Both the position numbers and the translations under genes were made by a program. From assembly GCF_028289625.1 (NCBI RefSeq), contig NZ_JANQOM010000040.1, positions 20,332 to 84,331 of the forward strand: 64,000 nucleotides of DNA, written 5' to 3'. Shown piece after piece: positions 35,211-44,657 of this stretch (within the stretch, counting starts at the first letter, position 1; every line of letters begins with the position of its first letter). Source of the stretch: Winogradskyella sp. (GTDB taxonomy: Bacteria > Bacteroidota > Bacteroidia > Flavobacteriales > Flavobacteriaceae). The notes under the pieces are model-generated. The model was not told the DNA's origin and made no database searches. It was given only the letters and a program-made list of their open reading frames with translations.

Positions 35211-37042
35211 TCGGTAGCCTTCTTGTAGGCTTCCGCACCTCCAACAATGGGCAGCGTTAAGGTTGTTTTATCTAATTCAATGGTCAATTCCGTTCCCGGC
35301 TTCGGATGAATCGTAAAATCTTGGTCACTGGAAAAAATCATCAATCCGATTTGTTGATTTGCTTTAATAATTTGATCATCTGGTTGTAATTCAAAATTCA
35401 CTGTATAAGAACGTCCAGGCACCAAATCTTCTTCATCAGTTAAGGACTCATGGTTTTTCGGATCTGCCCAACCTCGAGTTATGATATTATCCGTAATTTT
35501 TTCTGCCGTATCATCCCAAGGTAATGCCACTAACCAAACGGATAGATTCGCTGCTGGTTTATTACTTGACAATGTAATACTCACTTTTGGAACTCCTGAA
35601 ATATGAAGGTCACTTTTCAGTTTGGGTGTTGCGTACAATAATCTATGCTTGGAACTTTCGGCCTTGGCAAGATCTTTTCCTGAAAAAGATACATCGTCTG
35701 TAAGAGTTTCTTTTATTTTAGAACTTTTGTTAAGAGTTAAACCGCCAGAAGTACCGTTACCATCAGAAGTAAGATTCAAAGTAATATCTTTGGCCTCAGG
35801 ATTAGGATAATCTAAGTAGGCTGTGGGTTGTTGTCTGTCATCATACTCTCTAACGATATAAGCTTTATTTTGCTCTTTGTCAACTCCGTTATCAACTCCA
35901 TGAAGATATTTTGTAAACCATTTGTTCATCATAGAAGTTGGTGGTGGTCCACCATGGCCATTTTGATGATAATAAATTTGGTGTGGTAAACCTTTTTCTT
36001 TGGCAGCTTTGTAAATGCGATAGCTATGCTCTGGCATTACATTCCAATCGTTAAAACCATGGGACATCAATAGTGCGGCTTTCATATTATCCATTTGATT
36101 AAGGTAATCGCGTCCAGCCCAGAAATCATTATAATCACCTGTTTGCCTATCCATCCCATTCATCATTTCGGTGTCACGTACTACTTTATTATTGTAAGCA
36201 CGCTTAGACTCATCACCACTGTGTATAAAATCATAAAGCACATCGATATCTTCTCCCAAATAACCACCTGGAGAACGTACTAGACCATTGGAACGGTAAT
36301 AATGATAGTATGATGTATTTGGAGCAATGGGTATAATAACTTTCAGGCCTTCGACACCTGTTGTTGCTGCTGCTAGAGGTAAAGTACCGTTGTATGAAGT
36401 CCCTGTCATACCAACTTTTCCTGTAGACCAGTAAGCTTTGACTTCTTCGTTGCCATTACGTTCGGTATAACCTTTTGCACGTCCACACAACCAATCAACC
36501 ACTGCCTTTGGTGCTAAGGATTCGTTGGGTCCACCAACTGTAGGAGCTCCATCAGATAAACCTGTTCCTGGTGAAGATGAATGCACTACTATATAGCCTC
36601 TTGGCACCCATTTTCTAAGGTGTGAGTTAGAAATAATTGGGCGTTGCCCACGACGTTTCACTTCTGGATGTGTACGTTCTTTGGATTTCCCTCCAAGCTC
36701 ACGCTTTACATCCCACATAATACCAGGTACATCACCAGCTACTCCCGCAAAATATGGACTTGTGACATAAATAACGGGAAGTTGTAAACCTTCGGTTTCG
36801 GTTTGTTCTGGCCGTGTTACCGAAACGTGCATACGATCTAACTCTCCATCACCATCGGTATCAAACTCAGTCTCTACCCAAAGGTCATGACGTAACCATT
36901 GTTCTGAATCACTAAACGCTTCGATAATTTGTGCTTCGCCATCTTTAAAAATAGGTGCTGCTTTTTCTGTTGTGTTTTGAGCACAGTTGAGAATGGTAAA
37001 GCTTAATGCTGCAATTAATAAGAAGTTAGATTTGAAAGTCAT
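35207..37042 (-). CDS. CocE/NonD (S15) family serine hydrolase, Xaa-Pro dipeptidyl-peptidase-like lipoprotein
   Basis: A 611-residue secreted or lipid-anchored alpha/beta hydrolase (lipobox ILNC, C20). The nucleophile elbow is GTSYNG, the catalytic aspartate is in HGFNDWNV, and the histidine in NGHGGPPP. The C-terminal part is the jelly-roll lid domain of the X-Pro dipeptidyl-peptidase C-terminal type (about 400-600). Substrates could be proline-containing peptides or ester/acyl compounds; S15 and CocE are not separable here. It is transcribed alone, convergent with pcm and divergent from the following lipoprotein gene. Confidence 0.86.
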   Translation of the reverse strand: MTFKSNFLLIAALSFTILNCAQNTTEKAAPIFKDGEAQIIEAFSDSEQWLRHDLWVETEFDTDGDGELDRMHVSVTRPEQTETEGLQLPVIYVTSPYFAGVAGDVPGIMWDVKRELGGKSKERTHPEVKRRGQRPIISNSHLRKWVPRGYIVVHSSSPGTGLSDGAPTVGGPNESLAPKAVVDWLCGRAKGYTERNGNEEVKAYWSTGKVGMTGTSYNGTLPLAAATTGVEGLKVIIPIAPNTSYYHYYRSNGLVRSPGGYLGEDIDVLYDFIHSGDESKRAYNNKVVRDTEMMNGMDRQTGDYNDFWAGRDYLNQMDNMKAALLMSHGFNDWNVMPEHSYRIYKAAKEKGLPHQIYYHQNGHGGPPPTSMMNKWFTKYLHGVDNGVDKEQNKAYIVREYDDRQQPTAYLDYPNPEAKDITLNLTSDGNGTSGGLTLNKSSKIKETLTDDVSFSGKDLAKAESSKHRLLYATPKLKSDLHISGVPKVSITLSSNKPAANLSVWLVALPWDDTAEKITDNIITRGWADPKNHESLTDEEDLVPGRSYTVNFELQPDDQIIKANQQIGLMIFSSDQDFTIHPKPGTELTIELDKTTLTLPIVGGAEAYKKATD

Positions 37043-37229
37043 AGATATTTTGATTCGAAATTTTTATAAAAATAAGCACTATCTCTTAGTCGTCAAATTC
37101 TTTAAGATAAGTTTCATAAACTTTTTAGGTTTTAGCCAATGGTAGTGATTTTGACTTATTAAATTTGTATCGAGAACTTAAATTTATTTAAAAGTTAATG
37201 CTACAAGTTGTAGCCAATTAACAGAAAGT

Positions 37230-37787
37230 ATGAAAAGACACGTCTTACTTTTATTATTTTCAATTACAGTAATTTCTTGTGGGCCTTTCTTAAAAGTTAG
37301 TGAACTTAAGAAGAATGGGAGATTCAAAGCCAGCAAAGTAGCTACAACCCTAAAAAGTGTTCCTTTTGATTTAGATACGCACAAGGCCTTATTAGTTGTG
37401 CCACAAGACGAATCCAAGTTTTTTATAGGAATGGCTAAAAACATCAGTTATTTTGATAGGGTTATAACCTTTGAAAATTTAGAAAAAGAAATTGAAAAAG
37501 CTGGAAACTTGGATAAAATTAGTTCTTTACGTGGTCTTGATAGATGGAGTAAAGCCTATGAAATTTATCAACCGTTTCTTATTCTAACAAATGATTTTAG
37601 GGACGAGGATGAAACGTATTGGCAATTAAAATTAATCAATCCCGCAAATAACGAAGAATTGTTTGTAAATGAAATACCTTATGACTTTGACAAAATTCTT
37701 TGGATAACTGATAAGAACACTTATAACCCTACTTACAATGGACTTATTGAGTACATTGAGTCTAATTCTACAACTTATAATAAATAA
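37230..37787 (+). CDS. Lipoprotein of unknown function
   Basis: A 185-residue lipoprotein with signal peptide and lipobox VISC (C17). The mature part is alpha/beta with no motif I recognise. It lies 68 bases before another exported protein of unknown function on the same strand and 187 bases downstream of a divergent peptidase gene. TAAATTTG at 37160-37167 resembles a -7 box, but no matching -33 TTG is in range. Confidence 0.6.
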   Translation: MKRHVLLLLFSITVISCGPFLKVSELKKNGRFKASKVATTLKSVPFDLDTHKALLVVPQDESKFFIGMAKNISYFDRVITFENLEKEIEKAGNLDKISSLRGLDRWSKAYEIYQPFLILTNDFRDEDETYWQLKLINPANNEELFVNEIPYDFDKILWITDKNTYNPTYNGLIEYIESNSTTYNK

Positions 37788-37855
37788 AACTCATGTGATA
37801 GAAAGATTTAATTTTTTTAGATTTATAGGGATGTTTATTACTGTATATTAAACCT

Positions 37856-39436
37856 ATGATTAGACCAATTACCTTACTTTTCCTTTTATGTTCAATTACA
37901 ACGTCAGCCCAGTTCAAGGCAGGTAATATTGAACTGAATTTTGGTGAAAGTACTCCTAAAGAACTTGGGAATGTAATGACCATTGCAGGCCTAGCAAATG
38001 ATTCAATCTTTACTTTAAGTAGAACAAAAAAGGAATTCTTTTTTCAAACTTTTGATGCTAAAACTAAGCGCTTGACATCGAGCAAACCTTTTGAAATACT
38101 TAGAGATTATGAAATAAGAGACTATATTTTTGTTGGTAAAAAGCTATTCTTAATGCTATCTGCTTTTAATGAAGCCACTAATAACTACCATTTTATTGCT
38201 AAAGAAGTTAAGAACAATGAAATAGTAAATAGTACTACAATCCTTTCTATTAATGCCAAGCGTAGGTCAAGAAAAGGGGAGTTTTTATATAAACGATCAA
38301 ATGATGGCCTAAAATATTTGGTGACACATGTAAACAAAAATTACAGAAACCCTAACGTAGTTTATACTCTAGTTCTTGTAGATGAAAATCTTAATAAAGT
38401 TTTTACAGATGAAAACACTATAATATCTGAAGAGAAACGTGTGTGGTCATTTAAGTTCTCTGATACAAAATTTACCGATAAAGGTGATATAGTTTTCGCT
38501 GTTACTGAAAGTTATAGAAACAGAAAAGAAAAAAATAAATATAATGAAGTTACAGTTTTTTCATACCAAGCAAAAAATGCCTTTCATAGAACGCAAATAG
38601 AAATAGAACTAAAAGATAATTATATAGCAGATTGCACAGTAGTTCCAACTAAAGATAATCGGCTACATGTTACTGGTTTTTATTCCAAATTGAATAAAAG
38701 AGGGAAAAGACAATGGGAATTTGAAGGCATATATGACATTGTTATTGATGACAAAAAGGGAGAGGTACTTAGCACAACATTTAATCGCTTCCCTTGGCAC
38801 ATAAGGATTTTAGGCGATTTTTATCACGATTTTTATAAAAATATAGCATTTATTGAAAGAGATAATGGCGGCATCATTGTATTGTCAGAATATGATGTAA
38901 AAGGAGAGCCAAGCACGCTTGACATTTGGCCTTTAGCATGGGTAACTTATTCTTTTGATTCTGGAAGTGTAATAATCACAGCCCTAAACCAAGATGGTAA
39001 ATTAGATTGGTCAAATGTTGTCCCAAAACTTCAATGGATGAGCATTGATATTATTGGAATTCAGTTAATACCTAGCCCAAATTTTACCCAACCTGGAACT
39101 ATGAATTTTCCTTTGGTGGAGATGGGGACTGGAGAAGAATATTTAAGTATACTTCCAATATATAAAAATGGTAAGTTGACCGTGTTCTATAATGACCATC
39201 ACAAAAGTACAAGTGAGAAATTAAGAACTTTGGAAGGCCTAAATCGGATGACAACAGTTGCCTCCACATATGATTATGAGAAAGCTGAGTATGAATATAT
39301 TAAACCAGAAGAGTTCCAAAAAGGACAAATTAATTTAAAGCCTTTGATAAATTATAAAATTTCAGACAACAGATATTTAATTTATGGAGGGAATAAAAAA
39401 GAAAACGCACTTGGTGAGTTGAGAATTATGGAATGA
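37856..39436 (+). CDS. Exported protein of unknown function
   Basis: A 526-residue protein with a signal peptide (ending TSAQ) and a body rich in alternating beta strands, possibly a propeller from the repeated pattern of hydrophobic strand, turn, charged strand. No catalytic motif is visible. It follows the 37230 lipoprotein by 68 bases. The 170 bases after its stop are a long imperfect palindrome. Confidence 0.65.
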   Translation: MIRPITLLFLLCSITTSAQFKAGNIELNFGESTPKELGNVMTIAGLANDSIFTLSRTKKEFFFQTFDAKTKRLTSSKPFEILRDYEIRDYIFVGKKLFLMLSAFNEATNNYHFIAKEVKNNEIVNSTTILSINAKRRSRKGEFLYKRSNDGLKYLVTHVNKNYRNPNVVYTLVLVDENLNKVFTDENTIISEEKRVWSFKFSDTKFTDKGDIVFAVTESYRNRKEKNKYNEVTVFSYQAKNAFHRTQIEIELKDNYIADCTVVPTKDNRLHVTGFYSKLNKRGKRQWEFEGIYDIVIDDKKGEVLSTTFNRFPWHIRILGDFYHDFYKNIAFIERDNGGIIVLSEYDVKGEPSTLDIWPLAWVTYSFDSGSVIITALNQDGKLDWSNVVPKLQWMSIDIIGIQLIPSPNFTQPGTMNFPLVEMGTGEEYLSILPIYKNGKLTVFYNDHHKSTSEKLRTLEGLNRMTTVASTYDYEKAEYEYIKPEEFQKGQINLKPLINYKISDNRYLIYGGNKKENALGELRIME

Positions 39437-39444
39437 AATAAAAC

Positions 39445-39560
39445 TGGCTTTAACGATGTGTATAGTTCATTATGGCTGAATTTTCGGTAGAAAATTCAGT
39501 CCTATTCGTTGTCTTTCGGTCACGACGAAAAAATCAGCTATGATATTCCGCGACAAGCCA
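39445..39560. repeat. Long compound imperfect palindrome (attC-like)
   Basis: Outer arms TGGCTT (39445-39450) and AAGCCA (39555-39560) enclose a perfect stem CTGAATTTTC / GAAAATTCAG (39476-39485 / 39490-39499) and a second stem TTCGTTGT / ACGACGAA (39505-39512 / 39522-39529, one G:T pair). The layout of nested stems with a conserved outer part is that of integron-type recombination sites or of a relic of one. It lies between two convergent genes, so a bidirectional terminator role is the alternative. Confidence 0.55.
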
Positions 39561-39606
39561 AAAAAAGCCAATGACTCCATCTTTTAAATTGGTAATCATA
39601 AGGGAT

Positions 39607-40128
39607 TTATCCTTTCGGTAAATAGACTTCAGGAATAGGATGTGCTTCAGATTCTTGCATCCAAAAGATATTGATAATCCACCAACGCTCACCGTCATTC
39701 ATCAATTGAATGCTATTAATTCCTCTCATAAAAGGTTCTTTATCATCTTTTTTTCTAAAGGATTCGTAGGTGCTAAAAACCTGTGTTATATTGCCAAAAG
39801 TATCGACCTCTCGATTTAGTTCTACTTCATAAAAACCATTTTCAAACAACCATTTGCCAGAGCTATTTATATAGTCATCTGGTGTCATATAACGTGCGGA
39901 ATGCTTGCCTTCTTGGGTTTTACCAATCGGAATCAACTTGGCCTCTTTATGGAATAGATACTTAAACAATTCCCAATCGCGTTCTACACCTGCGTCACCA
40001 GAAATCACAGCGTAAAGCGTTTCAATGGTGCTATCTAAGGATGCGACATGTTTGGAGTAGCCTTTGGTTTCTTCTTGGGCATAAAGCCCAATGGAAAATA
40101 GACATAATTGAAGCATAAGTTTTTTCAT
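39607..40128 (-). CDS. Exported NTF2-like/SnoaL-type protein
   Basis: A 173-residue protein with signal peptide (ending LYAQ) and an NTF2-like cone fold: an N-terminal helical part with the DSTIETLYAVISG segment and C-terminal strands with WWIINIFWMQE. Such domains bind small ligands or act as isomerases or hydrolases; no clear catalytic pair can be named. It is the last of a minus-strand pair with the gene at 40139 (10 bases apart). Confidence 0.72.
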   Translation of the reverse strand: MKKLMLQLCLFSIGLYAQEETKGYSKHVASLDSTIETLYAVISGDAGVERDWELFKYLFHKEAKLIPIGKTQEGKHSARYMTPDDYINSSGKWLFENGFYEVELNREVDTFGNITQVFSTYESFRKKDDKEPFMRGINSIQLMNDGERWWIINIFWMQESEAHPIPEVYLPKG

Positions 40129-40138
40129 GAGGATTTAT

Positions 40139-40690
40139 TTAAGCAATCCATAAAATGACTTTCGTCAGAACGTTCCATTTTCCATGTATTCTTTCGAAAA
40201 TGATTATATCAGAACCGGCACATCTACCACCACAATAGTAATTATATCTTAATGCTGCTAAATTTCCTGAATAATTAATTTTGCACAGTCTGATGAAAAA
40301 TCTAGATCTTATTTGATTTTTATCTTCTTTACGCAATTCAAGTGCTTCATTTCGAGTTAGAATTTTTAAATAAATATTCAGAGAGAGTAAAGTGTCATTT
40401 TTAAAAGTATTTTGATCCTCAAAATTTTGAATAATGTTCTTCATATCACTTTTAAAAATAGAGTCAGTATTAATTCTGTTTGATACTATTGAATCTATTT
40501 CAAATCGCCATAGATCAATATGATTCCGATTTAACTTTTGCTCTTCTATTATTAAAGTGTCTATATGTTTATTTTGACCGAACCTTAAATCATCCGAGAA
40601 TACTTGAAGGTAGATTTCCAAATTATCATTTTTTGTTTGAGCATATCCAGCATTAAAAATGACTCCTACAAAGAATAATAAATATTTCAT
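40139..40690 (-). CDS. Exported protein of unknown function
   Basis: A 183-residue protein with a signal peptide (ending GYAQ). The body is Asn/Ile/Lys-rich, with the cysteines of NYYCGGRCAGSD near the C-terminus as its most distinctive feature. No family was recognised. It is nine bases from the DUF5686 gene upstream and 10 bases from the NTF2-like gene downstream, all on the minus strand. Confidence 0.55.
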   Translation of the reverse strand: MKYLLFFVGVIFNAGYAQTKNDNLEIYLQVFSDDLRFGQNKHIDTLIIEEQKLNRNHIDLWRFEIDSIVSNRINTDSIFKSDMKNIIQNFEDQNTFKNDTLLSLNIYLKILTRNEALELRKEDKNQIRSRFFIRLCKINYSGNLAALRYNYYCGGRCAGSDIIIFERIHGKWNVLTKVILWIA

Positions 40691-40699
40691 CTTATAAAG

Positions 40700-43162
40700 T
40701 TAAAAGAATTTCAACCCAAACAAAATAGCATCTCCCTGAAAACCTCCTTGGTAGGAGCGGATATAATCAAACCTTAAGAACCGGAATTTTCCCCAACCAA
40801 TATTATCGATACCTATGGTAAATTCTTGGTAAGGTTTGTTATCTGGTATGGCCAAATTATGGGCGCCTACAATAAGATTGAAGTTGAGTTTATTCAACAA
40901 AGGTATTTTACCCAATATAAAGCCATTAAAATCGTGTTCGGCATGCATTTCTAAATAGCTGTCATTGGTGCTTAAATCGTAGTACCCTAAATTATTGAAT
41001 ACATCGGTATAATTGCCACGTGTGCTTATACTAATTTGGTTGCCGTTAAAGTGTTGAAAATCCATAAAAGCGATATCATCCGCATTAAAGAACTTACCCG
41101 TTCTTATGTTGTACCTAAAACGACCTTTATCGGCAATATTGAAAGATTGGTATAATCTGGCTTTTATTTGATCAAAATTATAATCGTCAGTAGTTGCGTT
41201 AAATCCCTTTTCATAACTCAATACAAGGGTTGGATAAGCATCATTACTAATATTGAATTTACTGTCAGGGTAACTCAGGTATTTCTGTCCAAAATTAAAC
41301 CGACCAGTGACATTTAATTTTACAATATTATGATTATCAAACGGAGCATCCGTACTTGTTGGTTCTAAGGGATTGTTGCTTAAATACTCTTGATCAGCTC
41401 TTGGATAGAAGGATTGGTCAGTGGTATTAAAAAGCGCGTTTCTTTGCTCATAAGAGATACTGGAAAACAATCGAAACCCATTAAACAATTCTTCGGAATA
41501 ATTGAGTTGAATAAAACGACGTTCGTAAAGCTTCATGTAGTTTTCCTCAAGAAATAATGTTGCAAGAGTATTACCTAATGGTGTAATGGGATTAGCAGGA
41601 TTGAACTGCTGCACTTGTTCACCGCCAGACAAGGTTATAATACGTCGATTGGTGTCATTAAATTTGTACGTCAATGATCCGGTAAGGCGTAAGCGTTCAT
41701 CCGAAAAGCCATATTGTAGACCTGCATTAGCCGTAAAGTAACGCCTAAATTCATCATAACGTTGGGTAAAGAATAGATTTACCTTTCCGGTATAACCTTG
41801 AACCGTATTAAACTGAATACCTCCTAAAGGAATATCAAACCCTACACTATAATTTTTGTAGGTGTTTCGGTATGTGTATCCTAAGATATCGCCTAGCTTC
41901 AATTTATTTTCAGCACGATCTACAGAATCCAAATAGGTTTTTGATTCTCGTACTATTTGAATGCTATCTTTTTTAATGTAATCCGTACGTTCCTCTAATG
42001 TTAAAGGGACAGGTCGTATTTGCTTCCAGAATATGGAGTCTTTTTTATTAGCTTCGTTTTCAAACGCTACCAATTCTGGTCCAAAATCTTTTCGAGTCAG
42101 CCCAGAATTGAATTCATAATTACTGTAAACGGCAGTAAAACGGCCTCCTCCTTTGATGCCTAAAATGCCATATTTAAAATCAATACTTTGCGAAATCAAA
42201 GCCCATAAACTGTCATTTTCTGAATATGAAAAGCTTTGCTTTAGCGATATTAAATCAACTGCCGGAATCCTAGCTTGTGTTCCTGTAATATCGAGCTCAA
42301 TGGCGTATATGGTCCATTGTTCATCAACGATATAAATCGAACCCGAAAAAACAGGATCGTTTTCTCGTTTAGGAATAACATTAACTTTGTTGATAAGATT
42401 ACCACGGTCATCATAAAAGACTCCTTCTAATTTATAGCGATAATAACCAAAAGCATTATTGGCAATAGGTGATACAATTTCGTTTCCGAACTCTATGGTA
42501 TTATTGTAAAAATTGAAGTCAACGTCTTGGGCATTGTTAAAGCTAAACCCACTATCGTTACCACTTACTTTTGAAGCTGTAATTTTTTCTTTGAGCAAGT
42601 TTGGTCTTAAATATTGAATCTTAGAAATAGTCTCTGACAAATAAATAATGCCACTTCGTGTGGAATCTAACCCTCCTCCTAAATCGCCTACCTCTTGACC
42701 AAGTATTTTTTCTGGTGCATCTTTTATTCGGATCAATCCACGTGAATAAAAATCAGCTTTAAACGAATTTATTTTTTCAAGATTTTCTTTTCGTTTGGCA
42801 ATGGCTTGCCTAATGATGGTATTAGCAGGATTGTCCTCTGCGTTAACTACAACTTCACTTAGCGAGACCGATTCCTCTTCGAGCATAACATCGATTTGAT
42901 AAGGGAATTGATTGATGTCAACCGTCTTTTTTACTGTTTTATACCCTAAATACGTATAGACAATGGTATAAGCCTTAGCTTCTGATATATTGAGTTCATA
43001 ATAACCGTCGTTATTGGTGGTTGTGCCTTTATAGGTGTTTTCAATAATAACATTAACAAAAGGGAGCGGTTGATTTTTATTATCGGTTATGGTACCTGTA
43101 ATTTGGGCTAAGGCTACTGTACTAAATACAATAAATAGTAAGCTTAGTAAAGTTTTGTTCAT
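40700..43162 (-). CDS. DUF5686 / carboxypeptidase-regulatory-like outer-membrane protein
   Basis: An 820-residue outer-membrane protein. Signal peptide (ending VALAQ), then a carboxypeptidase-regulatory-like beta domain (about residues 20-108, ITGTITDNKNQPLPFVNVII), then the large DUF5686 domain with about 16-20 predicted barrel strands, ending with the terminal aromatic signature GLKFF. This arrangement is of a TonB-independent Bacteroidetes porin-like family of unknown cargo. No TonB box or plug domain is visible. It starts a minus-strand set with two small exported proteins and is separated from smpB by 114 bases. Confidence 0.84.
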   Translation of the reverse strand: MNKTLLSLLFIVFSTVALAQITGTITDNKNQPLPFVNVIIENTYKGTTTNNDGYYELNISEAKAYTIVYTYLGYKTVKKTVDINQFPYQIDVMLEEESVSLSEVVVNAEDNPANTIIRQAIAKRKENLEKINSFKADFYSRGLIRIKDAPEKILGQEVGDLGGGLDSTRSGIIYLSETISKIQYLRPNLLKEKITASKVSGNDSGFSFNNAQDVDFNFYNNTIEFGNEIVSPIANNAFGYYRYKLEGVFYDDRGNLINKVNVIPKRENDPVFSGSIYIVDEQWTIYAIELDITGTQARIPAVDLISLKQSFSYSENDSLWALISQSIDFKYGILGIKGGGRFTAVYSNYEFNSGLTRKDFGPELVAFENEANKKDSIFWKQIRPVPLTLEERTDYIKKDSIQIVRESKTYLDSVDRAENKLKLGDILGYTYRNTYKNYSVGFDIPLGGIQFNTVQGYTGKVNLFFTQRYDEFRRYFTANAGLQYGFSDERLRLTGSLTYKFNDTNRRIITLSGGEQVQQFNPANPITPLGNTLATLFLEENYMKLYERRFIQLNYSEELFNGFRLFSSISYEQRNALFNTTDQSFYPRADQEYLSNNPLEPTSTDAPFDNHNIVKLNVTGRFNFGQKYLSYPDSKFNISNDAYPTLVLSYEKGFNATTDDYNFDQIKARLYQSFNIADKGRFRYNIRTGKFFNADDIAFMDFQHFNGNQISISTRGNYTDVFNNLGYYDLSTNDSYLEMHAEHDFNGFILGKIPLLNKLNFNLIVGAHNLAIPDNKPYQEFTIGIDNIGWGKFRFLRFDYIRSYQGGFQGDAILFGLKFF

Positions 43163-43276
43163 GTATTACGATTGATGGTTATACTAGTACAGACATAAAA
43201 ATTAAACGAATGGTTGCCTATATTGTTTCAAACATAGACTAAAATTAATAGTAGAAAGGTTATAGCAATCTTAAAG

Positions 43277-43735
43277 TTATCGAAAACTTTTCTTAATGCG
43301 GTCTAAATTGCGCTTATTGTCTCGGTCTTTAATAGTTTCACGCTTATCATAGAGTTTTTTTCCTTTTGCCAATGCGATTTCTAGTTTTGCCAGACCTTTA
43401 TCATTAATATATAAAACCAGAGGGATAATGGCATTACCCTTAACGTTAACTTCGCGTTCAAGCTTTTTAAGTTCACGTTTATTAAGTAGTAATTTACGCT
43501 CTGCTTTAGGTTTGTGGTTATAATAGTTACCAAAAGCATACTCTTCAATGGTCATATTAATCACAAAAAGTTCACCGCTTTCATTAAATTCACAAAAACT
43601 TTCGGCAATAGAAGCTTTGCTCGCTCTGATAGATTTAATTTCAGTGCCAGTAAGTACAATTCCAGCCGTATATTTATCCAATATCTCATACTGAAATTTA
43701 GCTTTTTTGTTACGTATGTTAACCGTTTTTTGCAT
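43277..43735 (-). CDS. smpB: SsrA-binding protein SmpB
   Basis: Binds tmRNA and brings it to stalled ribosomes in trans-translation. The 152-residue protein begins MQKTVNIRNKKAKFQYEIL, has GTEIKSIR, and ends with the lysine/arginine-rich tail KLYDKRETIKDRDNKRNLDR that occupies the empty mRNA path. I prefer ATG 43735 to 43744, since the two extra residues (MPS) are not conserved. The tmRNA gene is not in the window. Confidence 0.95.
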   Translation of the reverse strand: MQKTVNIRNKKAKFQYEILDKYTAGIVLTGTEIKSIRASKASIAESFCEFNESGELFVINMTIEEYAFGNYYNHKPKAERKLLLNKRELKKLEREVNVKGNAIIPLVLYINDKGLAKLEIALAKGKKLYDKRETIKDRDNKRNLDRIKKSFR

Positions 43736-43752
43736 GGAGGGCAAAGGTAGTT

Positions 43753-43792
43753 GTTAAAGTTAAAAGTTAAAAGTATTACGTTAAAAGTTGAA
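43753..43792. repeat. Short tandem GTTAAAAG repeats
   Basis: GTTAAAG/GTTAAAAG occurs four times between 43753 and 43787, two copies overlapping by one base. This lies in the divergent region between smpB and the DUF6503 gene. It is too short and too regular for a CRISPR; slippage-type simple repeat is the likely origin. Confidence 0.5.
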
Positions 43793-43843
43793 AGCTGTAA
43801 TCAAATCTTTAGCTTTACGACTTTCAATGTTCAAATATCAAAT

Positions 43844-44599
43844 ATGAAATATACATATATTATACTGTTAATATTTTTAGTTCTTAGCTGTAAAAATGAG
43901 CAAAAACCAAATCCATTAACTGCTGATGAAATAATCGGTGAGTCCATTGCTGTATCTGGTGGCGAAACGTTTGAAAATTCGGTTATTAGATTCGATTTTA
44001 GGGATAAATATTATGTCGCCCGGAGACATAAGGGTAACTTTTCGTTAATTAGAATTTTTAAGGATGGTAAGGATTCGGTTTTTGATTTACTGTCTAATTC
44101 TGGCTTTGAACGTTCAATAAATAACAACCGTGTGAGACTTGAAGATTCCATGGCGGTTAGATATTCGGCTTCTGTAAATTCTGTGCATTATTTTTCAATA
44201 TTACCATACGGATTAAAAGACGAAGCGGTGAATAAGTCTTTAGTAGGTGAGGAAAAGATTAAGAATAAGGAGTATTTTAAGGTTAAAGTAACGTTTAATG
44301 AAGAAGGTGGGGGCGAAGATTTTGAAGATGTATTTATCTATTGGATTAATAAAGATACATTTAAAGTAGATTACTTGGCTTACTCTTATAATGAGGATGA
44401 CGGAAAAGGCATGCGTTTTAGATCGGCTTATAATGAGCGTTACATCAATAGCTTACGTTTTGTGGACTACAATAATTACAAGTCTGAAGATAGCACAGCA
44501 TCACTTCTAGAATTAGGGAAAGCATTTAGTAGCAATCAATTAAAACTATTATCTAAAATTGAGCTAAACAACATAGATGTAGATTTAATCAACAAATAA
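43844..44599 (+). CDS. DUF6503 family lipoprotein
   Basis: A 251-residue lipoprotein (lipobox LVLSC, C16) with a periplasmic beta-rich domain that I recognise as the DUF6503 type, from ADEIIGESIAVSGGE and the FDFRDKYYVARR strand. These resemble LolA-like lipid-carrying folds, but no function is established. The start is ATG 43844; the longer frame to 43751 would translate the tandem repeats and hides the signal peptide. It stands alone between divergent smpB and the convergent sugar cluster. Confidence 0.72.
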   Translation: MKYTYIILLIFLVLSCKNEQKPNPLTADEIIGESIAVSGGETFENSVIRFDFRDKYYVARRHKGNFSLIRIFKDGKDSVFDLLSNSGFERSINNNRVRLEDSMAVRYSASVNSVHYFSILPYGLKDEAVNKSLVGEEKIKNKEYFKVKVTFNEEGGGEDFEDVFIYWINKDTFKVDYLAYSYNEDDGKGMRFRSAYNERYINSLRFVDYNNYKSEDSTASLLELGKAFSSNQLKLLSKIELNNIDVDLINK

Positions 44600-44600
44600 A

Positions 44601-44634
44601 GGTGAAGCTTCTTATGAAATAAATTACTTCACCC
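44601..44634. terminator. Weak convergent terminator
   Basis: GGTGAAG (44601-44607) and CTTCACC (44627-44633) form a seven-base stem with a long AT-rich loop, followed by CTTTAT on the plus strand. It lies between the convergent ends of the DUF6503 gene and the sugar cluster and may serve both. Confidence 0.4.
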
Positions 44635-44657
44635 TTTATCATAAATATTTGCACAAT

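Noticed and set aside
37043..37229. Promoter pair in the divergent region before the 37230 lipoprotein
   Set aside because: A TAAATTTG box exists at 37160 but no -33 element with acceptable spacing was found; evidence was too weak for a separate feature.
43753..43792. Possible CRISPR-like repeat
   Set aside because: The units are only eight bases long, partly overlapping and without spacers; no cas genes are present.
43751..43843. N-terminal extension of the DUF6503 gene
   Set aside because: The extension translates simple tandem repeats and would bury the lipoprotein signal peptide that starts at 43844.
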